DNA of 33,182 nucleotides from JBCFBK01 sp038562555 (GTDB taxonomy: Bacteria; Bacteroidota; Bacteroidia; Bacteroidales; Prolixibacteraceae), in the NCBI GenBank assembly GCA_038562555.1, contig JBCFBK010000056.1:1-33182 (forward strand), written 5' to 3'. Below are positions 1 through 7,554 of this stretch, one piece after another; position 1 is the first letter of the stretch; each line of letters opens with the position of its first letter. The notes beneath the pieces were generated by a model. That model saw only the letters and a list, made by a program, of their open reading frames with translations, was not told where the DNA came from and did no database searches. A program made the position numbers and the translations under genes.

Positions 1-1
1 C

Positions 2-1309
2 GAGCTGGATTTCATCCAAAAACAAATGGTGGGCTTCAATAACCTGATCAGGCCCTATTATGCGCCCAAGCTTTATATCGAAACGGCAGACACACGCGAA
101 ATACTGGTCTTGTGGATAACCGGAGGCAATGAACGGCCTTATGAAGTGCCGGAAAGCGTTACGACAACCCACAAGCAGTGGAAGTACTTTATCCGCCGTT
201 ATTCCAGTACGATCGAGGCCAGAGGAAAGGATAAACAGGAATTGCTGTCGCTGGCGAACAGGGTCCCTTTCGACGACCGGGTGAATACCTATTCTTCGCT
301 GGAAGATATTTCGCTGACCCTGGTCCGGGATCATTTACGGGAGGTGAAAAGCAGGCTGTATGAGTCGGCTGAAGAATTGCCGAAAGTAAGTTTACTGGCG
401 CAAATGGATCTTCTGGCCGGTCCTCCGGAAATGCTCTATCCTAAAAATGTGGCATTGATGCTCTTTTGCGACTATCCGGATAAATTCTTCCCCTATTCTT
501 ATATCGATGTAGTGTATTTTCCGAAAGGAAGAACGGAACCCTTCACCGAGAAGCAGTTTAAGGGGCCGGTACAACGGCAGATAAAAGATGCCCTTTCGTT
601 TATACAGACAATTGTATTGCTTGAAAAAGTGACCAAGGTGCCCGGGCGTGCGGAAGCCGACCGGAATTGGAATTATCCCTACGAAGCACTGGAGGAGATC
701 GTGGCCAACTCGATCTATCACAGAGAGTACCAGGAAAGGGAACCGGTGACCATACGGATTGAACCGGATCAGATCATGGTCTATAACCTGGGCGGACCCG
801 ACCGGTCCTTGCGTATGGAGGATTTTGCAACCGGACATCTTGCTCCCACCAGGTACAGGAACAGGCGCCTGGGCGATTTTCTAAAAGAGCTCGATTTGAC
901 GGAGGGACGCGCTACGGGTATTGCTGCCATCATCAAGATTATGCGTAACAACGGTTCTCCCGATCCGGTATTCGAAACAGATGAAGACCGGACCTGGTTC
1001 CGTGTAACCCTGCCCATCCATCCTGATTTTATTCAGGATGAGGATGTCGTGGAGGATGTCGTGGAGGATGGGGTAGAAAATGGGGTAGAAAATGGGGTAG
1101 AAAATGAGGTAGAAAAACGCCTTTCTTTAATCCTGAAATTAATAAAGGAAAATCCGGCTATTTCTAAAAAGGAAATTGTAACGTTAACACATTCAGGTAA
1201 AAGCACGATTGATAGAGATATTCAAAGGCTAAGAAAAGAAGGATTTATAGAAAGAATTGGCCCGGCTAAAGGAGGATACTGGAAAGTAACGGATACGGAA
1301 CAGCCATAG
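2..1309 (+). CDS. AlbA_2/HATPase_c_4-type putative transcriptional regulator, 5'-truncated
   Basis: The reading frame is open from the first complete codon at position 2, ahead of the Met codon at 26, so the gene starts outside the window and its N-terminal AlbA_2 (Schlafen-like DNA-binding) domain is probably missing from view. The visible part contains a region typical of the RecG-C-terminal/HATPase_c_4 family: EEIVANSIYHREY, then IRIEPDQIMVYNLGG, then a RYRNRRLGDFLKELDLTEGRATGI-like stretch interrupted here for length (about nt 850-925). This is followed by an acidic Val-Glu-Asp/Asn repeat (nt 1046-1117) and a C-terminal winged-helix segment (nt about 1118-1290; SKKEIVTLTHSGKSTIDRDI). Family knowledge: such proteins are common, poorly characterised putative regulators in Bacteroidota, often with VEN/TEN linkers of variable length. 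The segment after the repeats looks AT-richer than the rest by eye. Target genes are unknown. Family confidence is good, function weak. Confidence 0.8.
   Translation, partial: ELDFIQKQMVGFNNLIRPYYAPKLYIETADTREILVLWITGGNERPYEVPESVTTTHKQWKYFIRRYSSTIEARGKDKQELLSLANRVPFDDRVNTYSSLEDISLTLVRDHLREVKSRLYESAEELPKVSLLAQMDLLAGPPEMLYPKNVALMLFCDYPDKFFPYSYIDVVYFPKGRTEPFTEKQFKGPVQRQIKDALSFIQTIVLLEKVTKVPGRAEADRNWNYPYEALEEIVANSIYHREYQEREPVTIRIEPDQIMVYNLGGPDRSLRMEDFATGHLAPTRYRNRRLGDFLKELDLTEGRATGIAAIIKIMRNNGSPDPVFETDEDRTWFRVTLPIHPDFIQDEDVVEDVVEDGVENGVENGVENEVEKRLSLILKLIKENPAISKKEIVTLTHSGKSTIDRDIQRLRKEGFIERIGPAKGGYWKVTDTEQP
1046..1117 (+). repeat. Six 12-bp in-frame tandem units (VVED/GVEN/EVEK linker)
   Basis: Six consecutive 12-nt units encode VVED, VVED, GVEN, GVEN, GVEN and EVEK. 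Three units (ggggtagaaaat) are identical. Because the unit is a multiple of three, slippage changes linker length without breaking the frame between the HATPase-like domain and the winged helix. A second, frame-broken array of the same kind lies at about 1368-1545. Confidence 0.9.
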
Positions 1310-1545
1310 ACCAGACATGATTTTGGATAACCTTAATTCATCCTGATTTTCTTCCGGCTGAGGATGACCTGGAAAATGACCTAGAAAATGACCCGGATGA
1401 GGTAGAAAATGACGTCAATGAGGTAAGAAATGAGGTAGAAAATGAGGTAAAAAAATGGGGTAGAAAATGAAAAAGAGCCACATGTCGTAGAAAATGTCGT
1501 AGAAGGTGGCGTAGAAAAATGGCGTAGAAAGTGACGTAGAAAATG
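1309..1545 (+). pseudogene. Decayed partial copy of the upstream regulator's 3' part (VEN repeat remnant)
   Basis: Starting at the stop codon of the upstream gene, gaccagacatgattttgg aligns with gaccggacctggttccg near nt 988-1005. The copy continues to encode FWITLIHPDFLPAEDD against WFRVTLPIHPDFIQDED in the intact gene. It runs on as DLEND/EVEND/EVENEV repeats and hits a stop at 1468-1470, after which gtagaaaat-type units continue in shifted frames to about 1545. There is no start codon or upstream domain, so this is a remnant, not a gene. It may derive from tandem duplication, or from insertion of the AT-richer winged-helix tail into the repeat array of an older gene. Confidence 0.7.
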
Positions 1546-1638
1546 AACACAAAAATGAACACAAAAAAGGGTTCGTGTTGATCTGGGCGACCTTCCTGAA
1601 AACCCCACGTCTTTATTCCCAATAAAATAAATGGTATT

Positions 1639-1679
1639 CCCTTTACCCCGATCATAAACGGTCAGGGGAGGGGCTTTTT
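1639..1679 (+). terminator. Possible imperfect intrinsic terminator
   Basis: A C-rich arm (ccctttacccc, 1639-1649) can pair imperfectly with ggggagggg (1665-1673), followed at once by cttttt. The arms have a bulge and an A-A mismatch, so the call is tentative. The rest of 1546-1807 shows only a short tandem repeat at 1753-1781 and an AT-rich leader before the next gene. Confidence 0.35.
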
Positions 1680-1752
1680 ATATTCTGGATCTCACACCCG
1701 GTTAGAAGCAAGGCATCTTGTTCTTCTGCCGGTTTGCTTGTTCCGGACTCCG

Positions 1753-1781
1753 GTCTCCTGTCTCCGGTGTCCTGTCTCCTG
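1753..1781. repeat. Imperfect GTCTCCTG tandem repeat
   Basis: The run gtctcctg-tctccgg-tgtcctg-tctcctg is four degenerate 7-8 bp units directly upstream of the oxidoreductase gene. Its complement contains AGAC-type words like those in the AGACACA repeat at 3869-3893. Function is unknown. Confidence 0.6.
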
Positions 1782-1807
1782 ATGAATAGTATTAATTAAT
1801 TTTTTGA

Positions 1808-3847
1808 ATGAGAATAAAACATATGAACAATAAACTAAAACTCCTGATTATCGGGTTTTTATCTGTTTATCAGGCCTTTCCCCAATCACGGCCTTCCTGC
1901 GACGTATTGGTTTACGGGGGTACGGCTGCCGGGGTGATGGCTTCCATTGCCGCAGCAGGGGAAGGCGCTTCGGTGCTGCTTGTGGAACCCGGGAGCCACC
2001 TGGGCGGCATGCTCACCGGCGGACTTTCACATACCGACTACGGCGACCGGGCTGTGATCGGCGGCCTGGCCCTGGAATTTTACCAACGGGTGGCCGACCA
2101 CTACCAAAAGCCGCTTTACTTCTGGAGAGGCCCGGAACCCCACGTGGGCGAGCAGATCCTGAAAAAGTGGCTGGAAGACTCGCGGGTAAAGGTCATTTAC
2201 AATGAGCGCCTGAAATCGGTCCGGAAAAGCGGGAAGATGATCGGATCGGTCGAAATGTCGTCGGGGCGGACGTTCCGTGCCAGCGTCCTGATCGATGCCA
2301 CCTATGAGGGTGACTTAATAGACAGAGCAGGAGTTTCATGGACCGTAGGAAGGGAAAGTGTTTCGGAGTATCATGAATCATGGGCCGGACGGCAACCGCT
2401 GTATGGCATGAGGCACAATTTCGGCGTCGGCATTTCCCCCTTTGCCGATGAAAAAAATGAAAAGCTGCTTCCCCTGATCCATCACAAACCGATGGTGAAG
2501 GAGGGGGAGGCCGACAGCGCCGTGCAGGCTTACTGCTTCCGGCTGATCATGACCAACGATCCGGCCAACCGGATCACCATTGAACGCCCTGAAAACTATG
2601 ATCCGGCACGGTACGAACTGCTGAGGCGGTATTTAAAAAAGCTCCGGCCGGCTGACCTGAACGGGACCGGCGTGATCCAGCCGTTTATCAATCTGCCCGG
2701 CAACAAAGCCGAGATCAACTCTTCCGGTCCCATCTCCACCAACCTTTATGACGGCAGCAACTGGGCATACCCCGATGCGGACTATCCGCTCCGGGACAAA
2801 ATCTGGGCCGATCACCTGGCCTATACCCACGGACTGCTCTATTTTATCGGTAATGACCCGTCAGTTCCGGAGAAGATCCGCAGACAGGCACAGGAATGGG
2901 GCCTTTGCAAAGACGAATTTGCCGACACGGACCACTGGCCGCACCAGTTGTATGTGCGGGAGGCGAGGCGTATGCTGGGCGAATACGTGCTGACTCAACA
3001 CGATCTTCAGACCAATTCGCTCAAGTACGACGCGATCGGGATGGGCTCCTACAACATGGACATCAGGCATGTGCAACGAACATGGATCTGGGCATCGCAC
3101 TTCCCCGAGCTTTTTCCCGAAACCAGCAACGAAGGATACATCTCCATACCGGTTAAACCCTACGAGATCCCGTACCGGTCGTTGCTTCCCCGGTATGAAG
3201 AGTGTGCCAACCTGATCGTCCCGGTGTGTATTTCCTCCTCCCACCTGGCTTTTGCCTCAGTCAGGATGGAACCGCAGTTCATGATCCTGGGACAGGCGGC
3301 GGGCGTGGCGGCAGCAATGGCCGTAAGGCAAAAGCTTCCGGTGCACCGGATCGATATCGCCTCCCTGCAAAAGAAATTGACGAACCAGGGGCAGATCATC
3401 AGCCTGGAAGAAAATCCCAACGGCTTTTTTCAGCAGGGCAATACCGTTGTGGTTGACGATGATCTGAGCCGGTTCGTGAAAAGGATAGGTTCCTGGCACG
3501 CCTCGGAAAATCCGAATGTGGCTCGAAAAGATATCACCTACCGGTTTACGGACAGCCGGGAATATGCCGGCATGACTTATCAGCCGTATCTTCCGGCATC
3601 CGGGAAATACAGGATCTACGGATGGTGGGCAAAGCAGGAGACGTCGGCAACAAAAGTGCCCGTGGAAATTACCTGTGGTCAAAGCAGTGAAACCGTCTTT
3701 GTCAACCAGCGGGAAACCGGCGATGGCTGGGTGCTGCTGGGAACTTTTGACTGTGAAAAAGGATCTCAAACCCGGGTGACCATCTCCAACAGGGGCGCAG
3801 ACGGGATCGTCATCGCCGATGCTTTCAAATTTACACGTTTCAATTAA
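1808..3847 (+). CDS. Secreted FAD-dependent oxidoreductase with golvesin-like C-terminal domain
   Basis: The product is 679 aa. After an N-terminal hydrophobic export signal (about residues 10-26) comes a dinucleotide-binding fold, DVLVYGGTAAGVMASIAAA (Gly-Gly-x-x-x-Gly at 37-42), a Glu at the end of the second strand (VLLVE) and HLGGMLTGGLSHTDYGD. This is the signature of the FAD-dependent oxidoreductase family (PF12831). The last 130 or so residues (ITYRFTDSREYAGMTYQPYL, YRIYGWW, GADGIVIADAFKF) match a golvesin/xanthan-lyase C-terminal-like beta-sandwich. Family members of this type occur in glycan-degradation clusters of Bacteroidota and Planctomycetota, but their substrates are mostly unknown. 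Met codons at 1808 and 1823 are both possible starts; the second gives a more usual signal peptide (MNNKLKLLIIGF). It is the first gene of the + strand glycan block, and the substrate is inferred only from its neighbours. Confidence 0.85.
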   Translation: MRIKHMNNKLKLLIIGFLSVYQAFPQSRPSCDVLVYGGTAAGVMASIAAAGEGASVLLVEPGSHLGGMLTGGLSHTDYGDRAVIGGLALEFYQRVADHYQKPLYFWRGPEPHVGEQILKKWLEDSRVKVIYNERLKSVRKSGKMIGSVEMSSGRTFRASVLIDATYEGDLIDRAGVSWTVGRESVSEYHESWAGRQPLYGMRHNFGVGISPFADEKNEKLLPLIHHKPMVKEGEADSAVQAYCFRLIMTNDPANRITIERPENYDPARYELLRRYLKKLRPADLNGTGVIQPFINLPGNKAEINSSGPISTNLYDGSNWAYPDADYPLRDKIWADHLAYTHGLLYFIGNDPSVPEKIRRQAQEWGLCKDEFADTDHWPHQLYVREARRMLGEYVLTQHDLQTNSLKYDAIGMGSYNMDIRHVQRTWIWASHFPELFPETSNEGYISIPVKPYEIPYRSLLPRYEECANLIVPVCISSSHLAFASVRMEPQFMILGQAAGVAAAMAVRQKLPVHRIDIASLQKKLTNQGQIISLEENPNGFFQQGNTVVVDDDLSRFVKRIGSWHASENPNVARKDITYRFTDSREYAGMTYQPYLPASGKYRIYGWWAKQETSATKVPVEITCGQSSETVFVNQRETGDGWVLLGTFDCEKGSQTRVTISNRGADGIVIADAFKFTRFN

Positions 3848-3868
3848 GCGAGGGCAAAGGCCAAAAAC

Positions 3869-3893
3869 AGACACAAGACACAAGACAATAGAC
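3869..3893. repeat. AGACACA short tandem repeat
   Basis: Two exact AGACACA heptamers are followed by AGACAATAGAC in the 121-bp gap between the oxidoreductase and the first sulfatase. The composition is low in complexity. No promoter matching TAnnTTTG was found with good spacing in this gap. Confidence 0.65.
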
Positions 3894-3968
3894 GTTTGAC
3901 AATTTAACCATTTTGCCTTTGTAAGAACTGGGAAAGGAATACTTAACCTGATTTAAAATTGAACAGCT

Positions 3969-5495
3969 ATGAAGAAATTAATTTTGGGAGCTGCCGGCCT
4001 GATGGTCCTTACCGCCAATGCCGGGGTGAAAAGACAGTTGCCGGCGGTAAAGCCGAATATCGTCCTGATTTATGCCGATGACCTGGGCTATGGCGACATT
4101 GGTGTGAACGGGGCCAGGGGTGTGCAGACCCCGAATATCGACCGGCTTGCCGGGCATGGCGTCAATTTTACAGATGTCCACTGCACTGCCGCGACCTGTA
4201 CGCCTTCCCGCTATTCCCTGCTGACCGGAAGTTACCCGCTGGGGAAAGCAGCGGTGGCGTCGGGCGAGTCGCCGCTGATCATTACCCCTGGACAGGGTAC
4301 GCTGGCATCCATGCTGAAACGGGCGGGCTATGCTACCGCAGTGGTCGGCAAATGGCACCTGGGATTGGGCAGCGGAAAGCCGGACTGGAACAGGGAAATT
4401 AAGCCCGGCCCAAAGGAAATCGGCTTTGACTACAGTTTCCTGATCCCTGCCACCGGCGACCGGGTACCCTGTGTTTTCCTGGAAAATCAGCGGGTGGTGG
4501 GAGCCGATCCGGCCGATCCGGTTAAGATCGATTACAAAAACCGGATTGGAGCATACCCTGTAGGACTGGAAAATCCCGAAATGCTGAAGGTTCAGGCCGA
4601 TCCATACCACAGCAAGACGATCGTGAACGGGGTCTCCCGCATTGGCTATATGAGCGGCGGGAAGAAAGCCCTTAGGAAAGATGAGCAGTTCCCGTTTGTC
4701 CTGACAGGAAAGGCCAAAACATTTATGACGAGGCACCGCAACCAGCCTTTCTTCCTGTATTTTGCTTTCCATGATATCCATGTTCCCCGGGTCCCGAACA
4801 GGAAGTTTGTTGGGAAAAGCACGATGGGCCCGAGGGGAGATGCCATTGCCCAGATGGACTGGTGTGTCGGGCAACTCATCAGGCACCTGGAAAAACTTGG
4901 TGTTGCAGAAAATACCCTGGTCCTGTTTTCAAGTGACAACGGACCGGTATTGAATGATGGCTATGCTGACCAGGCCGTGGAACGGTTAGGTGACCATCGG
5001 CCTGCCGGTCCGTTCCGGGGTTCGAAATACTCCATCTTCGAAGCGGGCACACGAATGCCCACGATCGTTTACTGGCCGGGGACGGTGAAACCCGGGACAT
5101 GTTCAGCGCTGCTGTCGCAGGTTGACCTGTATGCTTCCCTGGCAAATCTTGCCGGACAAAAGGTCCTCCCCGGAGAGGCTCCTGACAGTGAAGATCACCT
5201 GGATACCTGGCTGGGGAGGAGCGGGAAAGGCAGAAATTTCCTGTTGGAAAGGGCCAACACCTTAGCGTTGCGGATGGGCGACTGGAAGTACATGGCTCCC
5301 AAAAGCGGCGGAACGCCCGCATGGATGCAGGATAAGGGGGTGGAGAGCGGCCTCTCGGACAGAGTACAGTTGTATAACCTGAACGAGGACATCGGGGAGA
5401 CCTGCAACCTGGCCAAAGAATATCCTGCTATTGTCCGGGAAATGGCAGAAAAATTAAACGAGTTGCTAAACCGGGACCGGAGCGTCCCGCAATAA
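3969..5495 (+). CDS. Secreted S1-family sulfatase (arylsulfatase A-like)
   Basis: The product is 508 aa and removes sulfate esters from glycans after conversion of its active-site Cys to formylglycine. Visible features, in order: signal peptide 1-19; metal-binding YADDLGYGDIG (Asp37, Asp38); formylglycine motif C77-T-P-S-R81 followed by YSLLTGSYP; GKWHLG (Lys128, His130); HDIHVP (His268, His271); SSDNG (Asp323, Asn324); FRGSKYSIFEAGTR (Lys353). All core S1 sulfatase residues are present and the length is usual, so it should be active if an anaerobic or FGE-type maturase exists elsewhere. It lies between the oxidoreductase and the heparinase-family lyase in the same direction, 28 bp before the lyase, so co-transcription is likely. 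The sulfated sugar cannot be told from sequence alone. Confidence 0.95.
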   Translation: MKKLILGAAGLMVLTANAGVKRQLPAVKPNIVLIYADDLGYGDIGVNGARGVQTPNIDRLAGHGVNFTDVHCTAATCTPSRYSLLTGSYPLGKAAVASGESPLIITPGQGTLASMLKRAGYATAVVGKWHLGLGSGKPDWNREIKPGPKEIGFDYSFLIPATGDRVPCVFLENQRVVGADPADPVKIDYKNRIGAYPVGLENPEMLKVQADPYHSKTIVNGVSRIGYMSGGKKALRKDEQFPFVLTGKAKTFMTRHRNQPFFLYFAFHDIHVPRVPNRKFVGKSTMGPRGDAIAQMDWCVGQLIRHLEKLGVAENTLVLFSSDNGPVLNDGYADQAVERLGDHRPAGPFRGSKYSIFEAGTRMPTIVYWPGTVKPGTCSALLSQVDLYASLANLAGQKVLPGEAPDSEDHLDTWLGRSGKGRNFLLERANTLALRMGDWKYMAPKSGGTPAWMQDKGVESGLSDRVQLYNLNEDIGETCNLAKEYPAIVREMAEKLNELLNRDRSVPQ

Positions 5496-5523
5496 ACAGA
5501 TACTAACTTTAAATCCTATTCAA

Positions 5524-7470
5524 ATGAAACGATCCATATATCACCGGATTTTACCGGTATTTCTGACACTTTTTTGCCTGTACGGTACGGTGCCGGCTCA
5601 GCAAATCCCGCCGTCCGCATATCTGAGTGAGCAAAGCGTAAGCCGGTTGAATGAAGCCAGCCCGGACCTTGATCCGGAAGGCTATGAGCTGCGCGATCTG
5701 TTTCTGAACGAGGTGGTGGCTCATGGCCCGGTCGATGTGAAGGCATTCGGCCAAAAAGCCGCGGAAGTGTTTAAAAAGGAGTCGGCACAGGTAGAGCGGA
5801 TCATGCGCAACCAGGTTTCGCTGCTCAGCGGATATGGCCCGCAGGATGTCGGGAGCCCGGTTGACTGGTTCCGTGCACCCAAAGGAGATCTGCAATGGCC
5901 GACCCATCTTTCCCGGCATTACTGGCTGAAACCGCTGGCGCATGCCTGGCGGGCCACAAAGGATCCTGTCTACAGCAAAAAATTAATGAACGTTTTGCTC
6001 GACTGGATTGAGCACAACCGGATAGGGAGGGATAAACTGACCTGGTGGGGGAGCGGCGACTGGAAGATCAGCAATCATCCCGACTCCATCAGGGAAGGCT
6101 TCTTTCCCGGTTATGCTGACGGGCCGTGGACATCCTTATCCGCCCATGTAAGGCTTGATGCCTGGACTTACCTGCTCGCGATGATTTACGATTCACCGCA
6201 AACGACCAACAGGAACCTGTCCGTTATTTTTAACAGCATGGCCGGTGATCACCGCAATATGATGCTGGGGCATCCCCGGCAGATGAACCAGTTTATTTCC
6301 ATTGCAAGCTCCCTGGCTCACTTTTGGTGGTACTATCCCTTTTTGAAGGGATCGGAGGAGGTCGAGAAAGAAGGCCTGGAAAGGATACGCCGCTATGCTG
6401 AGTCGGAAATATATCCGGACGGATCGATGGCCGAATGTTCGCCGAATTATTCAAAGGGCTCCCTGAACCGGGTTTTTCAAATGGTACGGGAAGATCAGGA
6501 CAGGGGCGGGCAGCTTTACAAAACACTGAATGATAACATCTGCCGGGCATTACGTTACTTTACTTTTTCGGCCGATCCGGGAGGGTATCCGCCCCGCATA
6601 GCCAAAGGAGGGAAGAGCTCGGTTTATCCCTTGATTGAAAAGCTCGGGCCGGGATGCGGGGATGAGCAGGTTCAGTATGTGTATTCGAAAGGGAAAAAAG
6701 GGCGGAAGCCGGATTTCCTGTCGATGGCCTGGAATTGGGCGGGACATATTATTTTCAGGTCCGACTGGAGTGAGGATGCGACCTGGCTGTTCTTTGAGCC
6801 GGGTCCGCGGGGAAGCGGGCATGCCCATCCCGCCACCCTGAATATCCAGCTTCAGACAAAAGGGGAATGGCTGCTGACCGACCCGGGCTACTACACCTAT
6901 TCGAATGCCGGGGAGGATGGCCGGATGACCAAATACCTGGGATCTTCGGCCGCTCATAATGTCGCCCTGGTGGACGGGGAGAACCAGATTTCTTACAAAC
7001 CCGGCAAATCGCTGGCAGTTAACAAACACCCCGGGAGCTATCACTGGAGCGATGAGGGGAACGTAGCCAAAGCGGAAGGTATTTACGACTTAGGATACGG
7101 TAAGGACGGGAAAATCAAAGTCACCCACAAAAGAGAGATCATTTATGACCGGACTAAAGACCGGTTTATGATCAGGGACGCTTTTACCGGAGACGGCGAA
7201 CATGTGATCGACCTGCACTGGCAGTTGCCGCCGGGGGCTGCTTTCAAAAAGGATGACTGGGGTTTCCGGATTGAAAACGGGAAAGCGAAAGCACGGTTCA
7301 ATATCACATGCGATCAGCCTTTTCGTGTTGAAAGCGCCATCGGATCGAAGGAACCGTTGTCGGGCTGGTTTTCCGATACCTATGGGAAACTTGAACCCGC
7401 TTATACGGTTAAGGTATCGGCAAAAGGCAGGTTACCAATGGTTTTCAACACAGAGATCCGGTTAAAATAA
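5524..7470 (+). CDS. Heparinase II/III-family polysaccharide lyase
   Basis: The product is 648 aa with signal peptide 1-26 (ending VPAQQ). It has an N-terminal alpha-helical toroid-like part (to about residue 350; WPTHLSRHYW, DGPWTSLSAHVRLDAW, MNQFISIASSLAHFWWYYPF, SEIYPDGSMAECSPNYSKGS) and a C-terminal beta-sandwich with GSGHAHPATLN (His433, His435), LLTDPGYYTYS and SSAAHNV (His478, Asn479). Asn255, Tyr309 and His433/435 fit the Asn-Tyr-His order of catalytic residues in heparinase III-like lyases; this assignment is inference. Such enzymes cleave uronate-containing glycans (heparan sulfate, alginate and related polymers) by beta-elimination. The flanking sulfatases argue for a sulfated uronic-acid polymer. 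The exact PL family was not assigned. Confidence 0.9.
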   Translation: MKRSIYHRILPVFLTLFCLYGTVPAQQIPPSAYLSEQSVSRLNEASPDLDPEGYELRDLFLNEVVAHGPVDVKAFGQKAAEVFKKESAQVERIMRNQVSLLSGYGPQDVGSPVDWFRAPKGDLQWPTHLSRHYWLKPLAHAWRATKDPVYSKKLMNVLLDWIEHNRIGRDKLTWWGSGDWKISNHPDSIREGFFPGYADGPWTSLSAHVRLDAWTYLLAMIYDSPQTTNRNLSVIFNSMAGDHRNMMLGHPRQMNQFISIASSLAHFWWYYPFLKGSEEVEKEGLERIRRYAESEIYPDGSMAECSPNYSKGSLNRVFQMVREDQDRGGQLYKTLNDNICRALRYFTFSADPGGYPPRIAKGGKSSVYPLIEKLGPGCGDEQVQYVYSKGKKGRKPDFLSMAWNWAGHIIFRSDWSEDATWLFFEPGPRGSGHAHPATLNIQLQTKGEWLLTDPGYYTYSNAGEDGRMTKYLGSSAAHNVALVDGENQISYKPGKSLAVNKHPGSYHWSDEGNVAKAEGIYDLGYGKDGKIKVTHKREIIYDRTKDRFMIRDAFTGDGEHVIDLHWQLPPGAAFKKDDWGFRIENGKAKARFNITCDQPFRVESAIGSKEPLSGWFSDTYGKLEPAYTVKVSAKGRLPMVFNTEIRLK

Positions 7471-7479
7471 GAATGGTGG

Positions 7480-7507
7480 TTACTTTTTGGATCAAGCCAA
7501 AAAGTAA
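7480..7507. terminator. Perfect 11-bp inverted repeat, terminator-like palindrome
   Basis: ttactttttgg (7480-7490) and ccaaaaagtaa (7497-7507) are perfect reverse complements around a 6-nt loop (atcaag), nine bases after the lyase stop codon. The stem is AT-rich and symmetrical, so it could stop transcription on either strand, act as an mRNA 3'-end stabiliser, or be a dispersed palindromic element. Only one copy was seen in this window. Confidence 0.7.
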
Positions 7508-7554
7508 TAAATTTAACGGTCTGTAATAAAGACGAACCAACTAAACATCTATTT

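Noticed and set aside
1338..1655. Minus-strand open frame with Phe/Tyr-rich repeats resembling a membrane protein
   Set aside because: It is the antisense of the decayed VEN repeat array; the repetitive hydrophobic pattern comes from gtagaaaat read backwards.
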